64,000 bases of DNA from Flavobacterium suaedae. GTDB taxonomy: Bacteria > Bacteroidota > Bacteroidia > Flavobacteriales > Flavobacteriaceae. Where the stretch lies: assembly GCF_014642915.1 (NCBI RefSeq), contig NZ_BMJE01000003.1:124001-188000 (forward strand). Direction: 5' to 3'. Under the pieces are notes generated by a model, which was not told the origin of the DNA, searched no databases, and saw only the letters and a program-made list of their open reading frames with translations. The number at the start of each line of letters is the position of its first letter. Position 1 is the first letter of the stretch. The translations under genes were made by a program, and so were the position numbers. Shown one piece after another: positions 1-7,292 of the stretch.

Positions 1-1120
1 CTCTTCTCATTGTTTCAATTAGTACAGAAAGGTGTAGTACACCACGACCGAACACAAGGAACTTATCAGCACTTCCTGTTTCCTGAACACGTAGTGCAAG
101 GTTCTTTTCAAGTTCTTTGTTAAGTCTGTCGTTTATGTGTCTTGAAGTTACAAACTTACCTTCTTTACCAAAGAAAGGAGAATCGTTAATAGTGAAAAGC
201 ATACTCATAGTAGGCTCATCAATAGCAATAGTTTTTAATGCTTCAGGATTTTCAAAATCAGCAACAGTATCACCAATTTCAAAACCTTCCAAACCAACTA
301 AGGCACAAATATCACCTGCAACTACTTCTTCTACCTTTCTTCTTCCAAGACCTTCAAAAGTATGTACTTCTTTAATTCTTGATTTTATGATTTTACCATC
401 ACGCTTTACTAATGATACATTCATACCTTCACGAAGTATCCCCCTTTGAAGTCTACCAATAGCAATACGACCTGTAAAGCTGGAGTAGTCAAGAGAAGTA
501 ATAAGCATCTGTGGTGTACCTTCAGATACTTTTGGCTCCGGTATATGTTCAATAACCATATCAAGTAATGGCTCTATGTTTTCTGTTTTATTCTTCCAGT
601 CGGTAGACATCCAGTTTTGTTTCGCCGAACCGTAAACCGTTGGAAAATCTAACTGCCACTCCTCTGCCCCAAGTTCAAACATAAGGTCGAAAACTTTTTC
701 ATGTACCTCTTCAGGAGTACAGTTTTCTTTATCTACCTTATTAACTACTACACAAGGTTTAAGACCTAAATCAATCGCCTTTTGCAGTACAAAACGTGTT
801 TGCGGCATTGGTCCTTCAAATGCATCTACTAAAAGTAATACACCATCAGCCATGTTAAGCACACGCTCTACCTCACCACCAAAATCGGCGTGACCGGGAG
901 TGTCAATAATATTAATCTTAGTACCTTTATAAGTAACCGAAACGTTTTTAGAAGTAATAGTTATCCCTCTTTCACGCTCTAGGTCATTGTTATCTAGTAT
1001 CAGGTCGCCCGTGTTTTCATTCTCACGGAAAAGTTGGCAGTGGTACATAATTTTGTCAACCAGTGTGGTCTTACCGTGGTCAACGTGCGCTATAATAGCA
1101 ATGTTTCTAATAGACGTCAT
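1..1120 (-). CDS. typA: Translational GTPase TypA/BipA (3' end outside the window)
   Basis: A ribosome-associated GTPase of the EF-G/LepA superfamily, involved in 50S assembly and stress or cold adaptation. The visible 373 residues begin [10 protein letters not shown]. They include the P-loop AHVDHGKTT near residue 11, the switch I region ERERGITI, the G3 motif [12 protein letters not shown] and the G4 motif NKVD. Domain II and the start of domain III follow. The family is about 600 residues long, so roughly 225 C-terminal residues lie beyond position 1. The start is the first ATG, just downstream of a TAnnTTTG promoter element. Identification is secure; only completeness is unknown. Confidence 0.95.
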   Translation of the reverse strand, partial: MTSIRNIAIIAHVDHGKTTLVDKIMYHCQLFRENENTGDLILDNNDLERERGITITSKNVSVTYKGTKINIIDTPGHADFGGEVERVLNMADGVLLLVDAFEGPMPQTRFVLQKAIDLGLKPCVVVNKVDKENCTPEEVHEKVFDLMFELGAEEWQLDFPTVYGSAKQNWMSTDWKNKTENIEPLLDMVIEHIPEPKVSEGTPQMLITSLDYSSFTGRIAIGRLQRGILREGMNVSLVKRDGKIIKSRIKEVHTFEGLGRRKVEEVVAGDICALVGLEGFEIGDTVADFENPEALKTIAIDEPTMSMLFTINDSPFFGKEGKFVTSRHINDRLNKELEKNLALRVQETGSADKFLVFGRGVLHLSVLIETMRR

Positions 1121-1141
1121 CTTTCTTTTTTATGAAAGGTG

Positions 1142-1149
1142 CAAAAATA
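1142..1149 (-). promoter_or_regulatory. Candidate -7 element for typA
   Basis: Read on the minus strand this is TATTTTTG, matching the Bacteroidota sigma-A -7 consensus TAnnTTTG. It lies 22 bases before the typA start codon. No well-spaced -33 TTG is obvious, so this is a motif match only. Confidence 0.4.
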
Positions 1150-1271
1150 CACTTTATTTCGACAAAAAAAACATTAGTTATGAAGGGTTTAGCTTTTATT
1201 AATAGTAGTTTAAAATTTAGCAGGAATAACCTTTAAAACTATTACCAAATAAGAATAGGTTATACATAATC

Positions 1272-1297
1272 TTAATAAAATCAAAAATTTTTATTAA
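1272..1297. repeat. AT-rich inverted repeat upstream of the carH-like gene
   Basis: Arms TTAATAAAA (1272-1280) and TTTTATTAA (1289-1297) form a perfect 9-bp inverted repeat with an 8-base spacer. It lies about 30 bases upstream of the putative -7 element of the MerR/B12 regulator. MerR-type regulators bind inverted repeats near their promoters, so this is a possible autoregulatory operator. In such AT-rich DNA it could be chance. Confidence 0.3.
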
Positions 1298-1324
1298 AAA
1301 AAAGATTATTTCAATTTTTAAACG

Positions 1325-1332
1325 TAATTTTG
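1325..1332 (+). promoter_or_regulatory. Candidate -7 element for the carH-like gene
   Basis: TAATTTTG matches TAnnTTTG and lies 21 bases before the ATG at 1354, implying a very short leader. No convincing -33 TTG is present, which may suit a regulated promoter. Confidence 0.4.
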
Positions 1333-1353
1333 TTTAAACATTTTTAGAAAAAG

Positions 1354-2253
1354 ATGAACAACGTAAAAAGTAAGTTTAATATTAAAGATCTTGAAAACCT
1401 AACAGGTATTAAAGCTCACACCATTCGTATCTGGGAAAAGAGATACAACATCCTGGAACCTATGCGAACAGAAACTAACATTCGTCTTTATGATGTTGAG
1501 AATTTACAAAAATTACTGAATATATCTACCCTTCATAAGTTTGGATATAAAATATCAGCCATATCTAAAGTACCTGAAAACAAAATACCTACAATGGTTA
1601 AAGAGATACTATCAAGCAACAGTATTACTAACCATGTTCTCAACAACTTTAAGCTCGCCATGATGAATTTTGATCAGTCACTATTTATAAACACCTATAA
1701 CAGCGCGCTAAACGAAAAATCATTCAGGGAGATATTTTACGAATTCTTTATTCCTCTATTGGAAGAAATAGGCTTTTTATGGCAAACTAACACTATAACC
1801 CCTGCACATGAACATTTTATTAGTTTTTTAATTAAACAAAAAATAGCCTCTAACATTGAAAAACTGTTACAGGAACCACCCCGAAAACATGATAGAACAT
1901 TTGTTTTGTACCTACCTATGAATGAGATACATGAACTGGGGCTAATGTTTATAAATTATGAATTGGCATTAAATGGCTATAAATGTGTATTTTTAGGAGA
2001 AAGTGTTGATATTGAAAATCTTAAAAAAGTAAAAAGTTATTTTGACAATATTACATACGTAACTTACAGTACTGTTTCACCTACGAGTGATGAAGTAAAT
2101 GATTATATAGAACACTTGAAAAATGAAGTTTTAAATGATAATACTTCTCAATTATGTGTTTTCGGCAGAAATACTCAGTTTATATTACCCAGTAAAATAA
2201 ATGATAAAATAAAAGTATTTAATAGCATTGACGACTTTAGTAAAACCCTTTAA
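1354..2253 (+). CDS. carH: CarH/LitR-like MerR regulator with B12-binding photoreceptor domain
   Basis: A 299-residue transcription factor. An N-terminal MerR winged-helix DNA-binding domain (residues about 8-78, with AHTIRIWEKRY) is followed by a B12-binding four-helix bundle and a Rossmann-type cobalamin domain (about 180-299). Two CarH signatures are visible. W143-x9-E153-H154 caps the adenosyl group in light-sensing members. E191-x-H193-x-x-G196 is a variant of DxHxxG whose His is the lower axial ligand. In the CarH family, AdoCbl-bound tetramers repress carotenoid genes in the dark and light breaks them apart. It sits directly upstream of crtIBZ on the same strand, so carotenoid control is the natural inference. 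Light response in this organism is unproven; a light-insensitive B12 repressor of the CarA type is the alternative. Confidence 0.85.
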   Translation: MNNVKSKFNIKDLENLTGIKAHTIRIWEKRYNILEPMRTETNIRLYDVENLQKLLNISTLHKFGYKISAISKVPENKIPTMVKEILSSNSITNHVLNNFKLAMMNFDQSLFINTYNSALNEKSFREIFYEFFIPLLEEIGFLWQTNTITPAHEHFISFLIKQKIASNIEKLLQEPPRKHDRTFVLYLPMNEIHELGLMFINYELALNGYKCVFLGESVDIENLKKVKSYFDNITYVTYSTVSPTSDEVNDYIEHLKNEVLNDNTSQLCVFGRNTQFILPSKINDKIKVFNSIDDFSKTL

Positions 2254-2290
2254 TTAACAAAGAGTTAATATTTTTTGTTTAATTATTTAA

Positions 2291-2298
2291 TAGTTTTG
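2291..2298 (+). promoter_or_regulatory. Candidate -7 element for crtI
   Basis: TAGTTTTG matches TAnnTTTG and ends 7 bases before the crtI start codon. It lies in the 52-base gap after the regulator gene, so crtIBZ may have its own promoter. A small inverted repeat, TTAAC/GTTAA, sits at about 2254-2268. The very short leader makes this tentative. Confidence 0.35.
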
Positions 2299-2305
2299 AT
2301 AAACA

Positions 2306-3793
2306 ATGAAGAAAAAAATTAAAATAATAGGTTCAGGGTTTTCATCACTTTCTGCTGCTTGCTACTTAGCTCAAGAAGGTCACTCAGTAACAATATACGA
2401 AAAAAATGCTACCGTAGGGGGACGAGCAAGACAGCTAAATAAAGAGGGCTTTACTTTTGATATGGGACCTACCTGGTATTGGATGCCGGATGTATTTGAG
2501 CGTTTCTTTGCAGATTTTAATACAAAACCTCAAGATTTTTATCAACTAAAAAAGTTATCACCTGCTTACAGAGTTTATTTTGATAAAGACGATTATGTAA
2601 ACATAGCAGATAACCAAAATGATATAATTAAAACTTTTGAGGCTATAGAAGCCGGTAGCGGCAAAGTTTTAAAAGAGTTTCTTGATGAAGCAAAAAGTAA
2701 TTACGATATTGCTATAAAAGATTTGGTTTACCGCCCGGGAGAATCGCCTTTAGAGCTGGTTACTCCACAAACTATGATGAAGCTCGGGCAGTTCTTTGGT
2801 AATATTTCACGAGATATTCGTAAAAAATTTAAAAACAAAAAACTGGTACAAATACTGGAGTTCCCTGTTTTATTCTTGGGAGCAAAACCATCAGACACGC
2901 CATCTTTTTATAACTTTATGAACTATGCTGATTTTGGCTTAGGCACATGGCATCCAAAAGGAGGAATGTACAGCGTGGTAAAAGGTATGGAGCAACTTGC
3001 CAAATCGCTTGGCGTTACTATAGAAACGAATGCTGCTATTGAAAAAATAGGTGTAGAAAGCGGTGAGGCTAAATGGCTTATAGTAAATGGCAAAAAAGTA
3101 GATGCAGATGTAATAGTTAGTGGTGCAGACTACCACCATAGTGAAACACTGCTTGATGAAAAATACCGAAACTATAGTGAAAGCTATTGGGAGAAACGCA
3201 CTTTTGCGCCATCATCACTATTATTTTATATAGGTTTTGATAAAAAAATAGAAAATGTAGAGCATCACAGTTTATTTTTTGATACTGATTTTGATGTTCA
3301 TGCAAAAGATATATACGACAAGCCAAAATGGCCTGATGAACCTTTATTCTATGCCAGTTTCCCTTCTAAAACAGATAAGGAAACCGCACCCGAAGGTAAG
3401 GAATCAGGTATATTTTTAATTCCGCTTGCTCCGGGTATTGAAGATACTTATGAGCTTAGGGAACAATATTTTGAAAAGATAATTACACGTCTTGAACAAT
3501 TAACAGGACAGGAAGTAAAAGATAATATAATCTTTAAGGAGTCCTTCTGTGTAAATGATTTTATAGAAGATTACAACTCTTATAAAGGCAATGCATACGG
3601 ACTAGCCAACACACTGTTACAAACTGCCTTTTTACGACCTAAACTAAAAAGCCCGAAAGTTAAAGGCTTATACTTTACAGGACAGCTTACCGTACCGGGA
3701 CCGGGGGTTCCCCCTGCATTAATATCCGGTAAATTGGTAGCAGGACTGGTAAAAAAACATATCACGAAAGAAAAGAGATTAACCGCAAAGTAA
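2306..3793 (+). CDS. crtI: Phytoene desaturase CrtI
   Basis: An FAD-dependent membrane-associated desaturase that converts phytoene to lycopene in steps. The 495-residue length is normal for the family. The N-terminal dinucleotide-binding motif GSGFSSLSAACYLAQEG is followed by the E of YEKN and by GGRAR, typical of CrtI amine-oxidase folds. The C-terminal block contains YFTGQLTVPGPGVPPALISG, the carotenoid desaturase signature. It starts 52 bases after the B12-dependent regulator and is followed 6 bases later by crtB, so the three crt genes form one transcription unit. Within the CrtI family, product specificity cannot be read from sequence alone. Confidence 0.95.
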   Translation: MKKKIKIIGSGFSSLSAACYLAQEGHSVTIYEKNATVGGRARQLNKEGFTFDMGPTWYWMPDVFERFFADFNTKPQDFYQLKKLSPAYRVYFDKDDYVNIADNQNDIIKTFEAIEAGSGKVLKEFLDEAKSNYDIAIKDLVYRPGESPLELVTPQTMMKLGQFFGNISRDIRKKFKNKKLVQILEFPVLFLGAKPSDTPSFYNFMNYADFGLGTWHPKGGMYSVVKGMEQLAKSLGVTIETNAAIEKIGVESGEAKWLIVNGKKVDADVIVSGADYHHSETLLDEKYRNYSESYWEKRTFAPSSLLFYIGFDKKIENVEHHSLFFDTDFDVHAKDIYDKPKWPDEPLFYASFPSKTDKETAPEGKESGIFLIPLAPGIEDTYELREQYFEKIITRLEQLTGQEVKDNIIFKESFCVNDFIEDYNSYKGNAYGLANTLLQTAFLRPKLKSPKVKGLYFTGQLTVPGPGVPPALISGKLVAGLVKKHITKEKRLTAK

Positions 3794-3799
3794 AATATT

Positions 3800-4639
3800 A
3801 TGAAGTCAATTTTTGATACCATTTCGTATGAGTGCAGCAGAAATGTAACCAAAGCCTACAGTACCTCTTTTTCATCTGCCGTGCGGATGTTAAGCCCAAG
3901 CATTCGTCAGGATATTTACAATATATATGGCTTTGTGCGTTTTGCCGATGAAATAGTAGATACGTTTCACGATTATAATAAAGAAGAGCTTTTTACAAAG
4001 TTTGAAAACAGTTTAGACAATGCCTTAAAAGACGGCATTAGCCTAAACCCTGTTTTAAACTCTTTTCAACATACTGCAAATAAGTATAATATTCCACGCG
4101 AGCTTATAAATAGTTTTATGGATAGCATGCGTATGGATTTATATAAAAAGGACTATAAAAGCATATCGGAATATAAAGAGTACATTTACGGCTCGGCAGA
4201 TGTTGTTGGGCTTATGTGCTTAAAAGTATTTGTTGGTAATAACGATAAAAAGTATGAGGAATTAAAGCCTTTTGCCATGCGGTTAGGTTCGGCTTTCCAG
4301 AAAATAAACTTTTTACGTGACCTGAAAAGCGATACGGAAACACTGGACAGAAATTATTTCCCTTCGCTTAACCTTGAGGAAATGAGCGAAGACGTTAAAA
4401 TACAAATAGTTGAAGAAATTGAAAACGACTTGGCCGAAGGATATAAAGGTATTGTACAGTTACCTACAGAGGCAAAATTTGGGGTTTATACCGCTTATGT
4501 ATATTACAAAGTATTACTGCGTAAACTAAAAAACACGCCTCCGCTTAAAATAAAATCAACAAGAATACGAGTACCTGACTATCAAAAAGTAGGACTCTTG
4601 GCTAAATGCTATTTTAATTATAGATTTAACATCATTTAA
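3800..4639 (+). CDS. crtB: Phytoene synthase CrtB
   Basis: Condenses two geranylgeranyl diphosphates to phytoene (squalene/phytoene synthase family), the first committed carotenoid step. The protein has 279 residues. Both Asp-rich substrate-Mg motifs are visible: D50-x3-D54 within RFADEIVD, and N170-x2-R-D-x3-D178 within QKINFLRDLKSD. It lies 6 bases after crtI and 11 bases before crtZ. No GGPP synthase is nearby, so the substrate must come from an unlinked gene. Confidence 0.95.
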   Translation: MKSIFDTISYECSRNVTKAYSTSFSSAVRMLSPSIRQDIYNIYGFVRFADEIVDTFHDYNKEELFTKFENSLDNALKDGISLNPVLNSFQHTANKYNIPRELINSFMDSMRMDLYKKDYKSISEYKEYIYGSADVVGLMCLKVFVGNNDKKYEELKPFAMRLGSAFQKINFLRDLKSDTETLDRNYFPSLNLEEMSEDVKIQIVEEIENDLAEGYKGIVQLPTEAKFGVYTAYVYYKVLLRKLKNTPPLKIKSTRIRVPDYQKVGLLAKCYFNYRFNII

Positions 4640-4650
4640 TTTAATACCCT

Positions 4651-5100
4651 ATGTGGCTCTATATACTGGTTTTTATACTTACTTTTTTTATAATGGAATT
4701 TATGGCTTGGTTTACGCATAAATACATTATGCATGGTTTTTTATGGAGTTTACACAAAGACCATCACCGCAAAGACCACGACTCGTGGTTTGAGCGCAAC
4801 GATACTTTTTTTATTTTCTACGCCTTAGTAAGTATAGGCTTTTTCCTGCTGTGGCAAAATGGTATTTTGGATATTGGCTTGGCTATAGGACTGGGAATAT
4901 TTGCATACGGCTTAACCTACTTTTTAGTGCATGATATTTTTATACATCAGCGTTTTAAAATATTTAGGAATGCTAATAATCGTTACGCAAAAGCATTACG
5001 AAGAGCACATAAAATGCACCATAAACATTTAGGCAAAAGCCATGGCGAATGCTTTGGTATGCTTATAGTGCCCTGGAAATATTACAGAGATGCTAAATAA
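4651..5100 (+). CDS. crtZ: Beta-carotene hydroxylase CrtZ
   Basis: A membrane-bound di-iron hydroxylase of the fatty acid hydroxylase/sterol desaturase superfamily. It adds 3-hydroxyls to beta-ionone rings, making zeaxanthin from beta-carotene. The 149 residues hold the expected histidine clusters: H23/H28, H35/H38/H39, H94/H99 and H120/H123/H124, between hydrophobic helices. It is the last gene of the crt unit. It acts on cyclic carotenoids, yet no lycopene cyclase gene is adjacent, so crtY must be elsewhere in the genome. Confidence 0.93.
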   Translation: MWLYILVFILTFFIMEFMAWFTHKYIMHGFLWSLHKDHHRKDHDSWFERNDTFFIFYALVSIGFFLLWQNGILDIGLAIGLGIFAYGLTYFLVHDIFIHQRFKIFRNANNRYAKALRRAHKMHHKHLGKSHGECFGMLIVPWKYYRDAK

Positions 5101-5102
5101 AA

Positions 5103-5139
5103 AATAGCACCTTGCAAATAGTTATTGCAAAGTGCTATT
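5103..5139. terminator. Bidirectional hairpin between crtZ and the DUF4252 operon
   Basis: Arms 5103-5117 and 5125-5139 (AATAGCAC-x-TTGCAA pairing with TTGCAA-x-GTGCTATT) have a single mismatch and a 7-base loop. T-rich DNA lies on both sides. It sits between convergent genes and probably ends both transcripts. Confidence 0.6.
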
Positions 5140-5168
5140 AAACTAACCTTTATTTTTATAAATGGGTG

Positions 5169-5708
5169 TTATTCAACCATAACTTCTTTTAGTGGTGCTA
5201 ACTGCTTTAAATTTAAATTCCCTTTTTCAAGCAATTGTACCATGTACATAACATCATTTGGGTTCATATCATCGCCTAATACACGTACTACACCAAAACC
5301 GTTTTCCTGCTGATACATAAAGAAAACAAATTCGTCGATCTCTTTTTCTTCTCCTAAAGAGTAGATGTAAACGCCTTCTTTATTAGAACCCATTCGCATT
5401 AGCTGCTCATAAGCTCCTTTATCCAGCAAACCTTTTACAGTTTCTTTTTCTTTATCGTAAACTTCATTAGTAGCTAGTGAATCTTTCTTATACACTAAAA
5501 GGTTCAGCTTGTTTAACGACTGTAATGCTTTCTTTTCTCCATCAGAAAGAGAAAGTGTATCAGAGTTAACGAAATTAGCAGCTATATCAAGCGTCATAAA
5601 ATCACGTGCTGATGATTTCTCTACAAAATATTTTTGTAAAGAAGGCTCATTACTACACGAGGTTAAAGCAAGTAATAATAGTCCTGCTACCCAAAATATT
5701 TTCTTCAT
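5169..5708 (-). CDS. DUF4252 domain lipoprotein
   Basis: A 179-residue protein with a lipoprotein signal (lipobox LTSC, cysteine at residue 18) and a DUF4252-type body. Residues after the cysteine (SNEPSL) lack a strong acidic run, so periplasmic-face anchoring is likely. It is the last gene of a four-gene unit with an ECF sigma factor, 2 bases after another DUF4252 gene. The family has no established biochemical role. Its repeated association with sigma/anti-sigma pairs suggests an envelope-stress or sensing function. Confidence 0.75.
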   Translation of the reverse strand: MKKIFWVAGLLLLALTSCSNEPSLQKYFVEKSSARDFMTLDIAANFVNSDTLSLSDGEKKALQSLNKLNLLVYKKDSLATNEVYDKEKETVKGLLDKGAYEQLMRMGSNKEGVYIYSLGEEKEIDEFVFFMYQQENGFGVVRVLGDDMNPNDVMYMVQLLEKGNLNLKQLAPLKEVMVE

Positions 5709-5710
5709 AA

Positions 5711-6232
5711 TTATCCTTTTTTAGATGCTTTTTTAAGCTGTGCTCCTCCGGGAAGGTTCATTTTATCAGTAAGTACCGATATTTCACTTAAATCAAAGTT
5801 ACCCGTTAGCGACATTAATACTGTATCATCAGTACCACCTTCAATAAACATAAGTAACTCCAATACCTGAGATGATTTTGCTCCTGTCTTTACATAAATT
5901 TTTATGCTTTTACTCCCTTCTGTAACACGCATTAATTCCTCTAAAGGATATTTTTTTAAATAAGCGTTTACAGTGCTCTTCATATCCTTTACTAAAGCAG
6001 CATCTCTGGTACTAAAAACTTTAAGATTATTAAGCTTTTTTATCAAATTAAGATACTGCTGTATCTCTTTATCACTGGAGTCCATTTCAATGTTCGCCAT
6101 TAATTCAAACATTTTTTTGTTCACTACAACAGCAGTAACATTGTCTTCACCATCAAACTTATCAAACTCTTTCTGAGCAAAAATTAAGCTTGGCAGCATT
6201 ACCAGTAAAAATGCAAATATTATCTTTTTCAT
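5711..6232 (-). CDS. DUF4252 domain exported protein
   Basis: 173 residues with a cleavable signal peptide ending LIFAQ and a DUF4252-like domain (the opening after the signal, KEFDKFDGEDNV, resembles other family members). Its start codon overlaps the stop of the anti-sigma-like gene (ATGA-type 4-base overlap), implying translational coupling. It is a paralogue of the following lipoprotein gene: one is soluble-exported, the other lipidated. Molecular function is unknown. Confidence 0.75.
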   Translation of the reverse strand: MKKIIFAFLLVMLPSLIFAQKEFDKFDGEDNVTAVVVNKKMFELMANIEMDSSDKEIQQYLNLIKKLNNLKVFSTRDAALVKDMKSTVNAYLKKYPLEELMRVTEGSKSIKIYVKTGAKSSQVLELLMFIEGGTDDTVLMSLTGNFDLSEISVLTDKMNLPGGAQLKKASKKG

Positions 6233-6681
6233 TTTAAATTGTCTTTAAAAACTTTTTGTTTTGATTGTTCATACTCATTTAAATACTCTACTCCCGAAAC
6301 GCCGACGTTTACAGTATTGGAGAGCATATTTAAGGCCTTCTGTGTTTCCCTGAAGGCTACTTCAGGATCCTCATAAGTACCTAACTCGTCAGCAGGGGCT
6401 GACTGGTTGTTTGTTATAAAAAACAACCCTGAAAGTAACACTACACTTGCCGCGACTGATATCCACCCTACTACATTTCGTTTTCTCGGTTTTAGTGGTA
6501 AGTCTTTTTCAAATGTTTTATTTGCTTCCGTTTCAAAATATCCAAACAGTGGTCTGTAATGCTCTAAATGTGGCGCCACATCAGTAGAGGCAAAATATTC
6601 TCGTAATATATTTTCCTCTGCAATACTTGTTTCTGCTTCAAAATATTTTTGTAATAATTTCTCAACTGTTCTTAATTCCAT
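6229..6681 (-). CDS. Probable membrane anti-sigma factor
   Basis: 150 residues with a cytoplasmic N-terminal helix-rich segment (1-77), one transmembrane helix (about 78-98, GWISVAASVVLLSGLFFI) and a roughly 50-residue periplasmic tail. It overlaps the 3' end of the ECF sigma gene by 20 bases and the next gene by 4. Topology, position and size fit a single-pass anti-sigma factor, but no canonical zinc anti-sigma motif (HxxxCxxC) is present. The role is inferred from context. Confidence 0.65.
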   Translation of the reverse strand: MELRTVEKLLQKYFEAETSIAEENILREYFASTDVAPHLEHYRPLFGYFETEANKTFEKDLPLKPRKRNVVGWISVAASVVLLSGLFFITNNQSAPADELGTYEDPEVAFRETQKALNMLSNTVNVGVSGVEYLNEYEQSKQKVFKDNLK

Positions 6682-7177
6682 AGCTGTGTTTTTTTATAAG
6701 TTCTTGCCTTATTGTTTTTCTCGCTCTAGAAAGTGCTACTCTAACAGCAGTTTCATTCATATCCATAACTTTGGCAATCTCTTCAAAATCATATTGTTCA
6801 ACATCCCGCATCTGGATGATTAATTTTTGCTGTTCCGGCAAATCATCCATTATTTTCTCTACCCAGCTCCAGCTATCCTTATCTTCTGCCTGCTTGTCCA
6901 CTCCTGCCTGACCGTCACTGTAATTAGAGTGTACAATTCGCATTTCTGTCGCTCTTTTAGACTTCAACTGGTCTAAACAATAGTTTTTAGTTATTGTTAC
7001 TGCAAGTGCTTCCACACTGGAATATTTGTTTAATTTCTTTCTACTGTTCCATAACCGTACCATAACTTCCTGTGTGGCATCTTCTGCTTCTTCCGTACTT
7101 ACCAGCAAACGTTTGGCAATACGAAAAACACGATCCTTAAAAGGTGTTATAGTATTTATGAACTCTTTTTGATTCAT
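6662..7177 (-). CDS. ECF RNA polymerase sigma factor
   Basis: 171-residue sigma-70 family ECF protein. Region 2 (residues about 10-75) contains EDATQEVMVRLW, the typical -10 recognition helix context. Region 4 (about 110-165) ends in an HTH with EEIAKVMDMNETAVRVALSR. It heads a tightly overlapping unit of anti-sigma-like gene and two DUF4252 genes and is divergent from the S41 protease lipoprotein. Such units are usually autoregulated; no distinct ECF promoter could be picked out by eye. Confidence 0.92.
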   Translation of the reverse strand: MNQKEFINTITPFKDRVFRIAKRLLVSTEEAEDATQEVMVRLWNSRKKLNKYSSVEALAVTITKNYCLDQLKSKRATEMRIVHSNYSDGQAGVDKQAEDKDSWSWVEKIMDDLPEQQKLIIQMRDVEQYDFEEIAKVMDMNETAVRVALSRARKTIRQELIKKHSYGIKNS

Positions 7178-7292
7178 TAATTTTTGGTATGGTTTATTTA
7201 CCCGTTTATAAAAGCAAGACGAACCAAGTTATTTTTTGTTACGTATTATATTAAAAATATTAAATTTACGACTCATTAAAAGAAAATTTACA

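Noticed and set aside
117..449. A 110-codon plus-strand open frame
   Set aside because: It lies entirely antisense to typA and has no family resemblance.
7236..7292. Longer start for the S41 protease
   Set aside because: It would bury the lipoprotein signal peptide behind 19 basic residues; ATG 7293 gives a proper lipobox.
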